Of a DNA stretch of 13,765 nucleotides, positions 5,896 through 13,451 are shown in pieces. The position numbers and the translations under genes were made by a program. Positions within the stretch are counted from its first letter, which is position 1. Every line of letters begins with the position of its first letter. The stretch is from contig DGYN01000122.1 of NCBI GenBank assembly GCA_002398405.1, positions 1 to 13,765 of the forward strand, given 5' to 3'. The notes below the pieces were generated by a model. The model saw nothing but the letters and a program-made list of their open reading frames with translations. It ran no database searches and was not told the DNA's origin. This stretch comes from Caulobacteraceae bacterium UBA5005 (lineage in GTDB: Bacteria; Pseudomonadota; Alphaproteobacteria; Caulobacterales; Caulobacteraceae).

Positions 5896-7844
5896 TGCCC
5901 GACATCTTCCTCTCCTACGCCAGCCAGGATCGCGACCGCACGCGCCTGTTCGCCAAGGCGCTGGAGGCGGAGGGCTTCTCCGTCTGGTGGGACAACGCCA
6001 TCCGTTCCGGCGACTCCTTCGACGAGGCGATCGAGAAGGCCCTGCGCGGCGCAAAGGCCGTGGTCGTGCTGTGGTCGCCGGCCTCGGTAATTTCCCGCTG
6101 GGTCCGGGCCGAAGCCACCCTGGCGGACCGCAACAAGACCCTGGTTCCGTGCACCATCGAGGCGTGCGAGCGCCCTATCATGTTTGAGCTCACTCAGACC
6201 GCCGAGCTCGCTCACTGGCAGGGCGCCGCAGACGACGCCGCCTGGCTCGCGTTCGTGGCGGACGTCCGCCGGTTCGTCGGCGGTGATGGCCCGGCTGTCG
6301 CACCCCCTTCCCGCTCGGCTGCGGGGCCCGTGGACACCCCGCTTGCACGTGAGACCGTTCTGGCCGTCCTGCCCTTCGACAACCTCTCCAGCGATCCGGA
6401 GATGGGCTTCTTCAGCGACGGGGTCAGCGAAGACATACTGGGCCGCATCCTGCGCGGCTCGAATCTGAAGGTCATTGGACGAACCTCCAGCTTTCAGTTT
6501 CGCGGGCCGGACAAGCCCAAGGCCGCCACCGCGCTCAACGCCACCCATGTGCTGGACGGCTCGATCCGCCGCGCGGGAGGCAAGGTCCGCATCGCCGCCC
6601 ATCTGACGGAGGCGCACGGCCAGACCACCCTTTGGTCCGACAAGTACGACAGGGACCTGGAAGACATTTTCGCCGTCCAGGACGAAATCTCCGAAGCGAT
6701 CGCCAAGGCCCTGCAGGAGGCTTTCTTCCCGACTGTCACCGCGCCGATCGAGCCATCGCTCTATGACCTCTACCTGCGCACCTCGGAGCGGATGTTCACC
6801 ACCGAGGGTCACCAGGCCCAGATCGCGATGCTGGAAACCGTCACCTCCCGCGCGCCGGCGTTCTCACCGGCGTGGGGACGGCTTGCTTACAAGCTCACCC
6901 AGGTGCGCACCTTCCAGCCCTACGGCGACCGAACCGTTCTGACGCAAGCCATCAAGACCGCGCTTGCCCGCTGCGACGCGCTTGATCCTCACAATGTGGA
7001 GGCGCTGCTCGCGCGGCCCTTCCTGGTCGATCCGTTCGGCGCCTTCGACCAGTGGCCCGCGATCCTTGAGGGGCTTGAGGTGTTCGGATCCAAATACGCC
7101 ACCGCGCAAGGCCAGCTCAGCTATCTGCTGGAATGCGTGGGCCGCAATCGCGACGCCATCGAAGCGGCGCGGCGGGGCCGCGAGCTTGACCCCAGGAACG
7201 AAATTTCCAGTTCCGCCTACGGCATCGCACTCTGGCGCGGCGGCCGCTACGCCGAAGGCGTCGCCCTGATGGAGACCGCCCTCGACGCCTGGCCGGACAA
7301 CCATCATCTGGCGACTGTCCTGGTGCTCGCCTACGCCCATGCGAAGGATTGGGACGCGGTCGACCGCATGATCGATCCCGCCCGCCTGGCGCGTTACCCG
7401 TTGCGGGAGCATCAGAGGGGTGTGCTAAACCTTCTCGGCGTGTTGCGGGATCCAACGACCGCGAACCGCGAGGCGATTTTCGAGGCTGTCCGCGCGCAGG
7501 TCCGGCGAACTGGACACGCCGACCCGACGCCCATCGCCTCAATGGCGGACCTTGGCTTTCTTGAGGAGTCTTTCGATCTGCTCGACGAGGTGAAACTCGG
7601 CCCCTCCGGCGACCGGGCCGACGTCCTGGGTCCCAACGCCTATCGCCCCCACGTGCTGTTTCAGGCGGCCCGCACCAAGCTGCGCTCCAGTCCACGCTTC
7701 GTAAAACTTTGCGCACGCCTGGGCCTGATCGAATACTGGCTGGCGACGGAGCAGTGGCCAGATTGCGCGGACGATGTCTCCTACGACTTCCGGGCCGAAT
7801 GTGAGGCGCACAGAAACACGCCTAAGGACGTGTTCTTCGAGTGA
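5895..7844 (+). CDS. TIR domain - TolB-like domain - TPR protein, putative NAD-cleaving or signalling protein
   Basis: The 649-residue protein has three parts. Residues 1-128 are a TIR domain: PDIFLSYASQDRD at the start, WWDNAIRSGDSFDEAI, and SRWVRAEATLA, where Glu73 in W-x3-E is the position of the catalytic glutamate of NAD-hydrolysing TIR domains. Residues about 153-275 match the TolB N-terminal-like module (VLAVLPFDNLSSDPEMGFFSDG, LKVIGRTSSFQFR, HVLDGSIRRAGGKVRI) often seen in proteins labelled adenylate cyclase-like. Residues about 290-500 hold TPR-type helical repeats (for example 404-434 and 438-470), and the tail to 649 is mostly helical. No signal peptide or membrane segment is seen, so it is probably cytosolic. 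No partner gene that would define a known antiphage system is adjacent; the neighbours are a toxin-antitoxin pair and a lipid-metabolism pair. The architecture is secure; NADase activity is inference and a protein-protein role for the TIR part is equally possible. Confidence 0.9.
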   Translation: MPDIFLSYASQDRDRTRLFAKALEAEGFSVWWDNAIRSGDSFDEAIEKALRGAKAVVVLWSPASVISRWVRAEATLADRNKTLVPCTIEACERPIMFELTQTAELAHWQGAADDAAWLAFVADVRRFVGGDGPAVAPPSRSAAGPVDTPLARETVLAVLPFDNLSSDPEMGFFSDGVSEDILGRILRGSNLKVIGRTSSFQFRGPDKPKAATALNATHVLDGSIRRAGGKVRIAAHLTEAHGQTTLWSDKYDRDLEDIFAVQDEISEAIAKALQEAFFPTVTAPIEPSLYDLYLRTSERMFTTEGHQAQIAMLETVTSRAPAFSPAWGRLAYKLTQVRTFQPYGDRTVLTQAIKTALARCDALDPHNVEALLARPFLVDPFGAFDQWPAILEGLEVFGSKYATAQGQLSYLLECVGRNRDAIEAARRGRELDPRNEISSSAYGIALWRGGRYAEGVALMETALDAWPDNHHLATVLVLAYAHAKDWDAVDRMIDPARLARYPLREHQRGVLNLLGVLRDPTTANREAIFEAVRAQVRRTGHADPTPIASMADLGFLEESFDLLDEVKLGPSGDRADVLGPNAYRPHVLFQAARTKLRSSPRFVKLCARLGLIEYWLATEQWPDCADDVSYDFRAECEAHRNTPKDVFFE

Positions 7845-7887
7845 CCGGCCGTTTCCGGTGAATGTCGGCGATCTGTCCGGATTGCCG

Positions 7888-7929
7888 GTGACGCCCCGGC
7901 CAGGAAAACGCTAGTCTCGCCGGGGGAGG
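7888..7929 (+). promoter_or_regulatory. possible promoter and strong ribosome binding site of the crotonase gene
   Basis: GTGACGC (7888-7894), a 15-base spacer and GCTAGT (7910-7915) loosely follow the Caulobacter housekeeping pattern; the GCTAGT core is the same as in the candidate upstream of the TIR gene. GGGGGAGG at 7922-7929, four bases before the ATG, is an unusually strong ribosome binding site and fixes the start. The promoter part is weak; the ribosome binding site is clear. Confidence 0.4.
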
Positions 7930-7933
7930 CGCC

Positions 7934-8722
7934 ATGACCTACGAGAAACTCAACGTCGAACGGCTCGGCAAGGTGGCCCTCGTCACCCTGAACGATCCCT
8001 CCACCCTCAACGCTTTTGGCAATGACGTAGCCAACAACCTGGTCGACGCCTTCGCGCAGATCGCGTCCGGCGAAATCCCCGCCCGCGCCGTTGTCCTCAC
8101 CGGCGAAGGCCGCGGCTTCTGTTCCGGCGCGAACCTCTCCGGCCCCGGCATCGCCTCCGCCGGACCCCGCGACGCCGGCGAGCGGCTGGGGACTCTGGTC
8201 AATCCGTTCATGCGCTCGCTGCGCGACTTTCCGATGCCCATCGTCACGGCGGTGAACGGCCCCGCCGCCGGCGTCGGCGCCTCGCTGGCCCTGATGGGGG
8301 ACATGATCCTCGCTGGCGAGAGCGCCTATTTCCTGCAGGCCTTCCGCCGCATCGGCCTTGTCCCCGACGGCGGCTCGACCTTCCTCCTGGCGCGGTCGCT
8401 CGGAAAGGCCCGCGCCATGGAGCTCACCCTGCTGGGCGAGAAACTCCCCGCCGCCAAAGCCCTCGAATGGGGCCTGATCAACCGCGTGGTCCCCGACGCG
8501 ACCCTCGTCGATGAAGCCGTCAAACTCGCCGCTGAACTGGCCGACGGCCCCGCCTCCCTGGCCATCATTCGCAAGCTCGTCTGGAAGGGCCTCGAAGCCG
8601 CCCACGACGAGGCGCTGGACGCCGAACGCTGGGGCCAGAAGGAAGCCGGGGACACCGAAGACAACCGCGAGGGCGTCGCGGCCTTCAAGGAAAAACGTCC
8701 CGCGGTGTTCCAGGGCCGCTGA
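7934..8722 (+). CDS. enoyl-CoA hydratase/isomerase (crotonase) family protein
   Basis: The 262-residue protein has the crotonase fold that binds acyl-CoA thioesters. The two oxyanion-hole segments are present: GFCSGANL (61-68) and NGPAAGVGASLALMGD (108-123). The residues used by true enoyl-CoA hydratases are not: by alignment with rat mitochondrial hydratase, Glu144 is Ser117 and Glu164 is Phe137. An aspartate is present at Asp145 in GLVPDGGSTF, the place used by PaaG-type isomerases. An isomerase of unsaturated acyl-CoA is therefore more likely than a hydratase; the substrate is unknown. The C-terminus (EAGDTEDNREGVAAFKEKRPAVFQG) is typical of the family. Its stop overlaps the next start as TGATG, so it is cotranscribed and coupled with the acyltransferase. 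Confidence 0.93.
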   Translation: MTYEKLNVERLGKVALVTLNDPSTLNAFGNDVANNLVDAFAQIASGEIPARAVVLTGEGRGFCSGANLSGPGIASAGPRDAGERLGTLVNPFMRSLRDFPMPIVTAVNGPAAGVGASLALMGDMILAGESAYFLQAFRRIGLVPDGGSTFLLARSLGKARAMELTLLGEKLPAAKALEWGLINRVVPDATLVDEAVKLAAELADGPASLAIIRKLVWKGLEAAHDEALDAERWGQKEAGDTEDNREGVAAFKEKRPAVFQGR

Positions 8723-9474
8723 TGCGCAGTTTCCTGTTCGCCATCGCCTACTGGTGGCTCAGCGCCTTCTACGCCATCGCCGCGGTGATCGCCTCGGCTC
8801 TCCCCGGCCGCGCGCCCACCACCGGCGTCATCCGCTTCTACAGCGCCCGCATGCTCTGGGCGATGCGCGCCATCGCCGGCATCAAGGTCGAGCTGAGGGG
8901 CCAGGAGCGCCTCCCCGACGGCGCCTTCATCATCGGCGCCAAGCACCATTCCTGGGGCGACGGCTTTGTCATGTTCGCCAATGTGGGAAACCTCTCCTTC
9001 GTCACCGGCGACCACCTGGAGAAGATCCCCCTCCTGCGCGGCATCCTGAAGAAGCTCGGCGCCATCGTCGTCGACAGCTGCGGCGGCCCCGCCTCCCGAC
9101 GCGCGCTGGCCGAAGCCGCCGCCCAGGCCCACGCCGAGGGAAAGCGCATCCTCATCTACCCGGAAGGCCACCTCGCCAAGCCAGGCGAAAAATTCAGATA
9201 CCGCACCGGCGTCTTCCACATGTCCAAGGACTTCAACCTTCCGGTCGTGCCGGTCGCCACCAACCTTGGCCTCTTCTGGCGCCAGCAGGACTTCAAGAAG
9301 GCCCCCGGGACCGCCACCATCGAGTTCCTCGACCCGATCCCGCCCGGTCTATCGAAGGGTGAGTTCATGGCGAAACTGGAAGCCGCCTGCGAGACCCGCA
9401 CCAACCAGCTGATCGCCATGGCGACGGGCGAGCCGGTGATCGCGGAAGCCAGGCTCGTCGAGCCGGACGCCTAG
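8722..9474 (+). CDS. PlsC-type 1-acyl-sn-glycerol-3-phosphate acyltransferase
   Basis: The 250-residue protein probably adds the second acyl chain to lysophosphatidic acid, or acylates another lysolipid, at the inner face of the cytoplasmic membrane. Residues about 5-27 are a hydrophobic N-terminal anchor. The acyltransferase signature H-x4-D is KHHSWGDGF (His75, Asp80), and the acceptor-binding motif is YPEGH (146-150), a slight variant of the common PEGTR form. Length is normal for PlsC. The ATG shares its A with the preceding TGA. Its TAG stop lies within CTAG at 9471-9474, where the opposing suf operon also ends. Pairing with a crotonase suggests lipid metabolism, but the exact acceptor is unknown. 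Confidence 0.93.
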   Translation: MRSFLFAIAYWWLSAFYAIAAVIASALPGRAPTTGVIRFYSARMLWAMRAIAGIKVELRGQERLPDGAFIIGAKHHSWGDGFVMFANVGNLSFVTGDHLEKIPLLRGILKKLGAIVVDSCGGPASRRALAEAAAQAHAEGKRILIYPEGHLAKPGEKFRYRTGVFHMSKDFNLPVVPVATNLGLFWRQQDFKKAPGTATIEFLDPIPPGLSKGEFMAKLEAACETRTNQLIAMATGEPVIAEARLVEPDA

Positions 9475-9851
9475 CTCGCCTCCGCCGGAATGATCGTCAC
9501 GCTCTCTCCGCAGCCGCAGGCGTCGGTCTCATTGGGATTGCGGAAGGTGAACTTGGACGACAGCTTGGTCGTCTCATAGTCGATCACGCTGCCCACCAGG
9601 AACAGCACCGCCTTGGGCTCGATCAGCACCGTGACGCCCTTTTCCTCGATCACCTCGTCGAGCGGCAGGCGCTCGGACGCGTATTCCATCGTATATTCCT
9701 GCCCCGCGCAGCCGCCGTTCTTCACCCCGACGCGCAGACCGGCATAGGGCTTCTCCGCGCGGTCCATGATCTCGCGCACGCGCGCGGCCGCGGAGTCCGT
9801 CAGGGTGACGACTTTCGGGCGCTCGCGGCGGGATCTAAGCGTGGTTTCCAT
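9471..9851 (-). CDS. sufA: A-type iron-sulfur cluster carrier (SufA/ErpA/HesB family)
   Basis: The 126-residue protein receives [Fe-S] clusters from the SufBCD scaffold and passes them to apoproteins. The three cluster-ligand cysteines of the A-type family are present: Cys48 in KNGGCAGQEY, and Cys112 and Cys114 in ACGCGES at the C-terminus. The start at 9851 is chosen because it overlaps the sufT stop as TGATG; the longer open frame to 9905 would intrude 55 bases into sufT and adds residues foreign to the family. This is the last gene of the operon, and its stop shares CTAG with the convergent acyltransferase. Whether it is functionally SufA or ErpA cannot be told; its place in the suf operon favours SufA. 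Confidence 0.95.
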   Translation of the reverse strand: METTLRSRRERPKVVTLTDSAAARVREIMDRAEKPYAGLRVGVKNGGCAGQEYTMEYASERLPLDEVIEEKGVTVLIEPKAVLFLVGSVIDYETTKLSSKFTFRNPNETDACGCGESVTIIPAEAS

Positions 9852-10189
9852 CAGAACATGTTCAATTGCAGCTTGGCCTCGTCGGACATCATCGACTGGT
9901 CCCACGGAGGGTCAAAGGTGAGGTTGACGACGCAGGATTTCAACTCGTCGAGCTGCAGGACCGCATCCCTCACCCAGTCGGGCATCTCGCCGGCCACCGG
10001 GCAGCCGGGCGCGGTCAGGGTCATGTCGACCACCACGTCCTTGGTGTCCGAAATATCCACCTTGTAGATCAGGCCCAGCTCATAGATGTCGACCGGAATC
10101 TCCGGATCATAGACCGTCTTCAGCTGCGTGATCAGCGCGTCCGTCAGCCGGTCCAGTTCAGCGGGGGGCAAGGGGGTTGCGTCGTCCAT
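9851..10189 (-). CDS. sufT: SUF system Fe-S assembly factor SufT (MIP18/DUF59 family)
   Basis: The 112-residue protein belongs to the MIP18/DUF59 family, which helps Fe-S cluster maturation. The family marks are DPEIPVDIYELGLIY (28-42), MTLTAPGCPVAGEMP (56-70, with the conserved Cys63), and DPPWDQSMMSDEA near the end. It sits between sufS and the A-type carrier, joined to both by one-base TGATG overlaps, a standard place for SufT in alphaproteobacterial suf operons. It lacks the ParA-like ATPase domain found in Mrp fusions. Confidence 0.95.
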   Translation of the reverse strand: MDDATPLPPAELDRLTDALITQLKTVYDPEIPVDIYELGLIYKVDISDTKDVVVDMTLTAPGCPVAGEMPDWVRDAVLQLDELKSCVVNLTFDPPWDQSMMSDEAKLQLNMF

Positions 10190-11406
10190 CAGGCAAAAAA
10201 CGTCCGGGCTTTGGAGAGCGCCTCGACGAACGAGTCGGCCTCAGCTTCAGTATTATATAGGGCGAAAGAGGCGCGAACGCTCGACGTCGCGCCAAACCGG
10301 CGCAGCAAGGGTTCGGCGCAATGGGTCCCGGCCCTGACCGCGATGCCGTAGCGATCGAGAATCTGAGCCACATCGTGAGCGTGGGCGCCTTCGATATTGA
10401 AGGAAAAGATCGCGCCCTTCCCCGGCGCCGTCCCGATCTTCTTCAGCCAGTTGGCGCCGTTCACCCCGTCCTCGACCCGTTGCAACAGCGCATGCTCGTG
10501 CGCCAGCACCGCGGGCCGGTCCAGGGTCTCCAGCCATTCGATCGCCGCCCCCAGGCCGACGGCCTCGATGATCGGCGGCGTCCCGGCCTCGAACCGGTGC
10601 GGCGGATCGGCGTAGGTGATCGCGTCCAGCCCCACCGTCCCGATCATCTCCCCGCCGCCCTGATAGGGCCGCATCCGCTCCAGGTGCTCGGCCTTGCCGT
10701 AGAGCACGCCGATGCCGGTGGGGCCGTAGAGCTTGTGGCCGCTGAACACATAGAAATCGACGTCCAGGTCCTCGACATCGACCAAGCCGTGCACCACCGC
10801 CTGTGCGCCGTCCAGCAGCACCACCGCCCCGACCGCGTGGGCCGCGCCGGCGATGGCCTTCACCGGATTGATAGTCCCCAGCACATTGGACATGTGCGTC
10901 ACCGCCACCAGCCTGGTGCGGGGCCCGAGCAGGCCCTCGAAAGCCGCCATGTCCAGCTGCCCGTCGTCGGTGACCGGAATGAACTTCAGAACGATCCCGT
11001 GCCGCTCCCGCAGGAAATGCCACGGCACGATATTGGCGTGGTGCTCCATCTCCGACAGGATGATCTCATCGCCCGCCGTCAGGCTCGCGCCGAACGACGA
11101 CGCCACCAGGTTGATCGCCTCGGTCGCCCCCTTGGTGAAGATGATCTCGTTGACCGTTCCGGCCCTGATGAACCGCCGCACGCTCTCCCGCGCCCGCTCG
11201 TAGGCGTCGGTCGTCTCGTTCGCCAGGGTGTGCAGGCCCCGGTGCACGTTGGAATAGGACCCTTCCATCATCGCCGTCATGGCGCTGATCACCGCCCGCG
11301 GCTTCTGCGCCGAAGCCCCGTTGTCCAGATAGATCAGCGGCTTGCCATGCACCTGGCGTGACAGGATCGGAAACTCGGCTCGGGCGGCCTCAACATTGAA
11401 GCTCAT
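10189..11406 (-). CDS. sufS: SufS-type cysteine desulfurase
   Basis: The 405-residue PLP enzyme removes sulfur from L-cysteine as a persulfide for Fe-S assembly. The PLP-binding lysine is Lys225 in FSGHKLYGPTG, the catalytic cysteine is Cys363 in RAGTHCAEPLLRRF, and the cofactor contacts His123 (MEHHANI) and Asp199 (LLDGAQ) are in place. The RAGTHC form and the short active-site loop mark a group II (SufS) enzyme, which normally needs a SufE- or SufU-type acceptor; none is in the window. It starts by an ATGA overlap with sufD and ends by a TGATG overlap with sufT. Confidence 0.97.
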   Translation of the reverse strand: MSFNVEAARAEFPILSRQVHGKPLIYLDNGASAQKPRAVISAMTAMMEGSYSNVHRGLHTLANETTDAYERARESVRRFIRAGTVNEIIFTKGATEAINLVASSFGASLTAGDEIILSEMEHHANIVPWHFLRERHGIVLKFIPVTDDGQLDMAAFEGLLGPRTRLVAVTHMSNVLGTINPVKAIAGAAHAVGAVVLLDGAQAVVHGLVDVEDLDVDFYVFSGHKLYGPTGIGVLYGKAEHLERMRPYQGGGEMIGTVGLDAITYADPPHRFEAGTPPIIEAVGLGAAIEWLETLDRPAVLAHEHALLQRVEDGVNGANWLKKIGTAPGKGAIFSFNIEGAHAHDVAQILDRYGIAVRAGTHCAEPLLRRFGATSSVRASFALYNTEAEADSFVEALSKARTFFA

Positions 11407-12434
11407 GCGAGCCCCCGCAGCTTCTCAGCCACCCAGGCGCGGCAAATCTCCCGCGCGCCCTCATGCTCGATCCGGTCCACCACCTCGCCGACAAACGCCT
11501 CCGTCAGCATGGCCTTGGCCTGCGCCTCCGGAATCCCCCGCTGCCGCGCATAGAACAGCGCGTCCTGATTGAGATTACCCACCGTATTGCCGTGGGCGCA
11601 GGAAACGTCGTCGGCGTGGATCAAGAGCTCCGGCTTGGCGTCCACCTCGCCCCGGTCCGACAGGATCAGCGCATGGTGCCCCATCCGCGCATCGGTCTGG
11701 TCCGCACCCTTCTCGACCACGATCCGGCCCTGGAAGACGGCACGGCCCTGCCCCCCGACGGCGCCCTTGCTGAGCTGGGTCGTGGCGCCGCCGGGGCCTG
11801 CGTGGGTTACGACAGTGGTGAAATCTGCGTGACGCCGGTCGCCGATGAGATAGGCGCCATCGAGGCGGACCTTGGCGTCTTGGCCTGGATGAGTCACGCG
11901 GGTTTCAAAACGCTGCCGCTTCGCGCCGGTGGTCAGGATCGTCTGGGCAAAGGATGCGCCAGCGGCGAGCGTAACTGTGGCGGTCACGACGTTGACCCCG
12001 CTCTCGGCGTCGTCGGCCAGGACAATGCGCGTCAGGCTGGCGCCGCGGCCGATATTGATGTCGAGATCAACGGCTGACAGGTATCCGTCAGCCAAAGCCT
12101 CATGGCTTTCCAGCAGGACGCATTGCGCTCCCTCCTGGATGTCCACACCAAGGGTCGCGTGCTGGCTGCCCTCCAGGGCGACGAAGCGGACGAAAGATTC
12201 GCCGCCGCACGACCGGTCCGCGATGACGCCGTCGAAGCCGCCGCCGGCCAACACGATGGGATTTGAACCGCCAAACTGACCGCCGCCGGAAATGGGTTGG
12301 CGCTTGGCGGGTGTTGGGATCTCACGCACCAAGCCGCGCAGGTCCGTCCAGCGCCAGTCTTCATCCCTGCGCCCGGGAAGCACGGTGACATCGCCCGTCT
12401 CTATGGCGCGCGCCAAGCTCATGCCCAGAGTCAT
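11403..12434 (-). CDS. sufD: Fe-S cluster assembly protein SufD
   Basis: The 343-residue protein is the SufD subunit of the SufBC2D scaffold. The C-terminal SufBD core is clear: DARMGHHALILSDRGEVDAKPELLIHADDV, written here only in part, then SCAHGNTVGNLNQDALFYAR, with His281 matching the SufD histidine implicated in cluster building with SufB. The ATG at 12434 is preferred because it forms an ATGA overlap with the sufC stop, like its neighbours; the longer start at 12443 and a shorter one at 12422 are possible. It is shorter than E. coli SufD (423), with the reduction in the N-terminal helical part. It lies between sufC and sufS. Confidence 0.95.
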   Translation of the reverse strand: MTLGMSLARAIETGDVTVLPGRRDEDWRWTDLRGLVREIPTPAKRQPISGGGQFGGSNPIVLAGGGFDGVIADRSCGGESFVRFVALEGSQHATLGVDIQEGAQCVLLESHEALADGYLSAVDLDINIGRGASLTRIVLADDAESGVNVVTATVTLAAGASFAQTILTTGAKRQRFETRVTHPGQDAKVRLDGAYLIGDRRHADFTTVVTHAGPGGATTQLSKGAVGGQGRAVFQGRIVVEKGADQTDARMGHHALILSDRGEVDAKPELLIHADDVSCAHGNTVGNLNQDALFYARQRGIPEAQAKAMLTEAFVGEVVDRIEHEGAREICRAWVAEKLRGLA

Positions 12435-13171
12435 GCAACCCACCGGTCATAGCCATGGGCTTCCAGCTCATGGGCCAGCTCCGGCCCGCCGGTGGCGGCG
12501 ATCCGGCCCCCGGCCAGCACATGCACCTTGTCCGGTTTGATGTAGTCCAGCAGCCGCTGATAGTGGGTGATGACCAGCATGGCGCGGTCCGGCCCGCGTA
12601 GGGCGTTGACCCCCTCGGCCACGATCTTCAGGGCGTCGATGTCCAGGCCGCTATCTGTCTCATCCAGGATGAGAAAGCGAGGCGAAAGCATCGCCATTTG
12701 AAAGATTTCCATCCGCTTCTTCTCGCCGCCGGAGAAGCCAACATTGAGCGGCCGCTTCAGCATCTCGAAGTCGATCTTCAGCGACCCAGCGACCTCGCGG
12801 GCCCGCTTCAGAAACTCCGGCGCGGAAACCTCCGCCTCCCCCCGCGCCTTCCTCTGCGCGTTCAGCGCCGTCCGGATAAAGGTCAGCCCCGGCACCCCGG
12901 GGATCTCCAGTGGATACTGGAACGACAGGAACACCCCCCGCGCCGCCCGCTCGTCCGGCGCCAGGGCCAGCAGGTCCTCGCCATCCAGGGTCGCCGACCC
13001 CTGCGTCACCACATAACCCTCACGGCCGGTCAGCACATAGGACAGGGTCGATTTCCCGGCCCCGTTCGGCCCCATGATGGCGTGCACCTCCCCGGCCGGA
13101 ACCTCCAGGGTCAGGCCCTTGAGGATCGGCTTGTCGGCCACGGTGGCGGAGAGGTTCTTGATGGAAAGCAT
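12431..13171 (-). CDS. sufC: Fe-S cluster assembly ATPase SufC
   Basis: The 246-residue ABC-type ATPase powers conformational change in the SufBC2D scaffold; it is soluble, not a transporter. Walker A is GPNGAGKS (34-41, Lys40), the ABC signature is FSGGEKKR (146-153), Walker B is LILDETDSGLD (167-177), and the switch histidine is His203 in ITHYQRL. The ATG at 13171 is chosen, giving MLSIKNL; an in-frame TTG at 13180 would add three residues. It begins 10 bases after the stop of a small membrane protein gene and overlaps sufD by ATGA. sufB is expected upstream but is not directly adjacent. Confidence 0.97.
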   Translation of the reverse strand: MLSIKNLSATVADKPILKGLTLEVPAGEVHAIMGPNGAGKSTLSYVLTGREGYVVTQGSATLDGEDLLALAPDERAARGVFLSFQYPLEIPGVPGLTFIRTALNAQRKARGEAEVSAPEFLKRAREVAGSLKIDFEMLKRPLNVGFSGGEKKRMEIFQMAMLSPRFLILDETDSGLDIDALKIVAEGVNALRGPDRAMLVITHYQRLLDYIKPDKVHVLAGGRIAATGGPELAHELEAHGYDRWVA

Positions 13172-13181
13172 GGGTCTCAAC

Positions 13182-13451
13182 TCAAACGATAAGCGTGTCG
13201 GACGTGGTCGGACGCAGGATCAGCCACAGCCAGTAAAGCGCCGCCGGCGCGGCAATCAGCGTCCACCCTGCCCGCAGCCCAAAGCGGAAAAACATGCGCC
13301 CAACCATGGCCGCCCAAGCCACGGTCGCCACCGCGGTGATCCACAGCGAGTCCCCCGCGGCCATGAACGACAGCAGCGCCGCGACATAGGTAAACAGCAG
13401 CCGGCTCGAGAACTGGAATGGCTCCGTGGCAGTGTCTGACGGCTCGCTCAT
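13182..13451 (-). CDS. small membrane protein of unknown function in the suf operon (89 aa)
   Basis: I do not recognise this family. After a polar N-terminus (MSEPSDTATEPFQFSS) the protein has about three hydrophobic segments, at about 17-32, 35-54 and 62-79, so it is probably an inner-membrane protein. Its ATG directly follows the TGA of the preceding gene with no gap, and its stop is 10 bases before the sufC start, so it is clearly part of the operon. No cysteine is present, so it is unlikely to bind a cluster itself. A role linked to Fe-S assembly is suggested only by position. Confidence 0.75.
   Translation of the reverse strand: MSEPSDTATEPFQFSSRLLFTYVAALLSFMAAGDSLWITAVATVAWAAMVGRMFFRFGLRAGWTLIAAPAALYWLWLILRPTTSDTLIV

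Noticed and set aside
5817..6812. Long open frame (331 codons) on the minus strand opposite the TIR gene
   Set aside because: No recognisable domain and it lies fully opposite a well-supported TIR/TolB-like coding region; typical high-GC antisense frame.
7844..7859. ACCGG-CCGTTT-CCGGT hairpin at the end of the TIR gene
   Set aside because: Five-bp stem without a T-run; such short G/C stems are frequent by chance at this GC content.
8326..9219. Minus-strand open frame (297 codons) over the crotonase and plsC genes
   Set aside because: Antisense shadow; Gly/Ala/Asp-rich low-information sequence across two clear genes.
9852..9905. Upstream extension of the A-type carrier to 9905
   Set aside because: It would overlap sufT by 55 bases and adds residues not seen in the family; the ATG at 9851 makes a TGATG junction like the other suf genes.
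10253..11023. Minus-strand open frame (256 codons) in another frame within sufS
   Set aside because: Out-of-frame reading of sufS with extreme Gly/Arg content and no domain.
10321..11361. Long open frame (346 codons) on the plus strand opposite sufS
   Set aside because: Antisense shadow of a GC-rich gene; composition is dominated by R, H, P, Q and D with no domain. sufS is unambiguous on the other strand.
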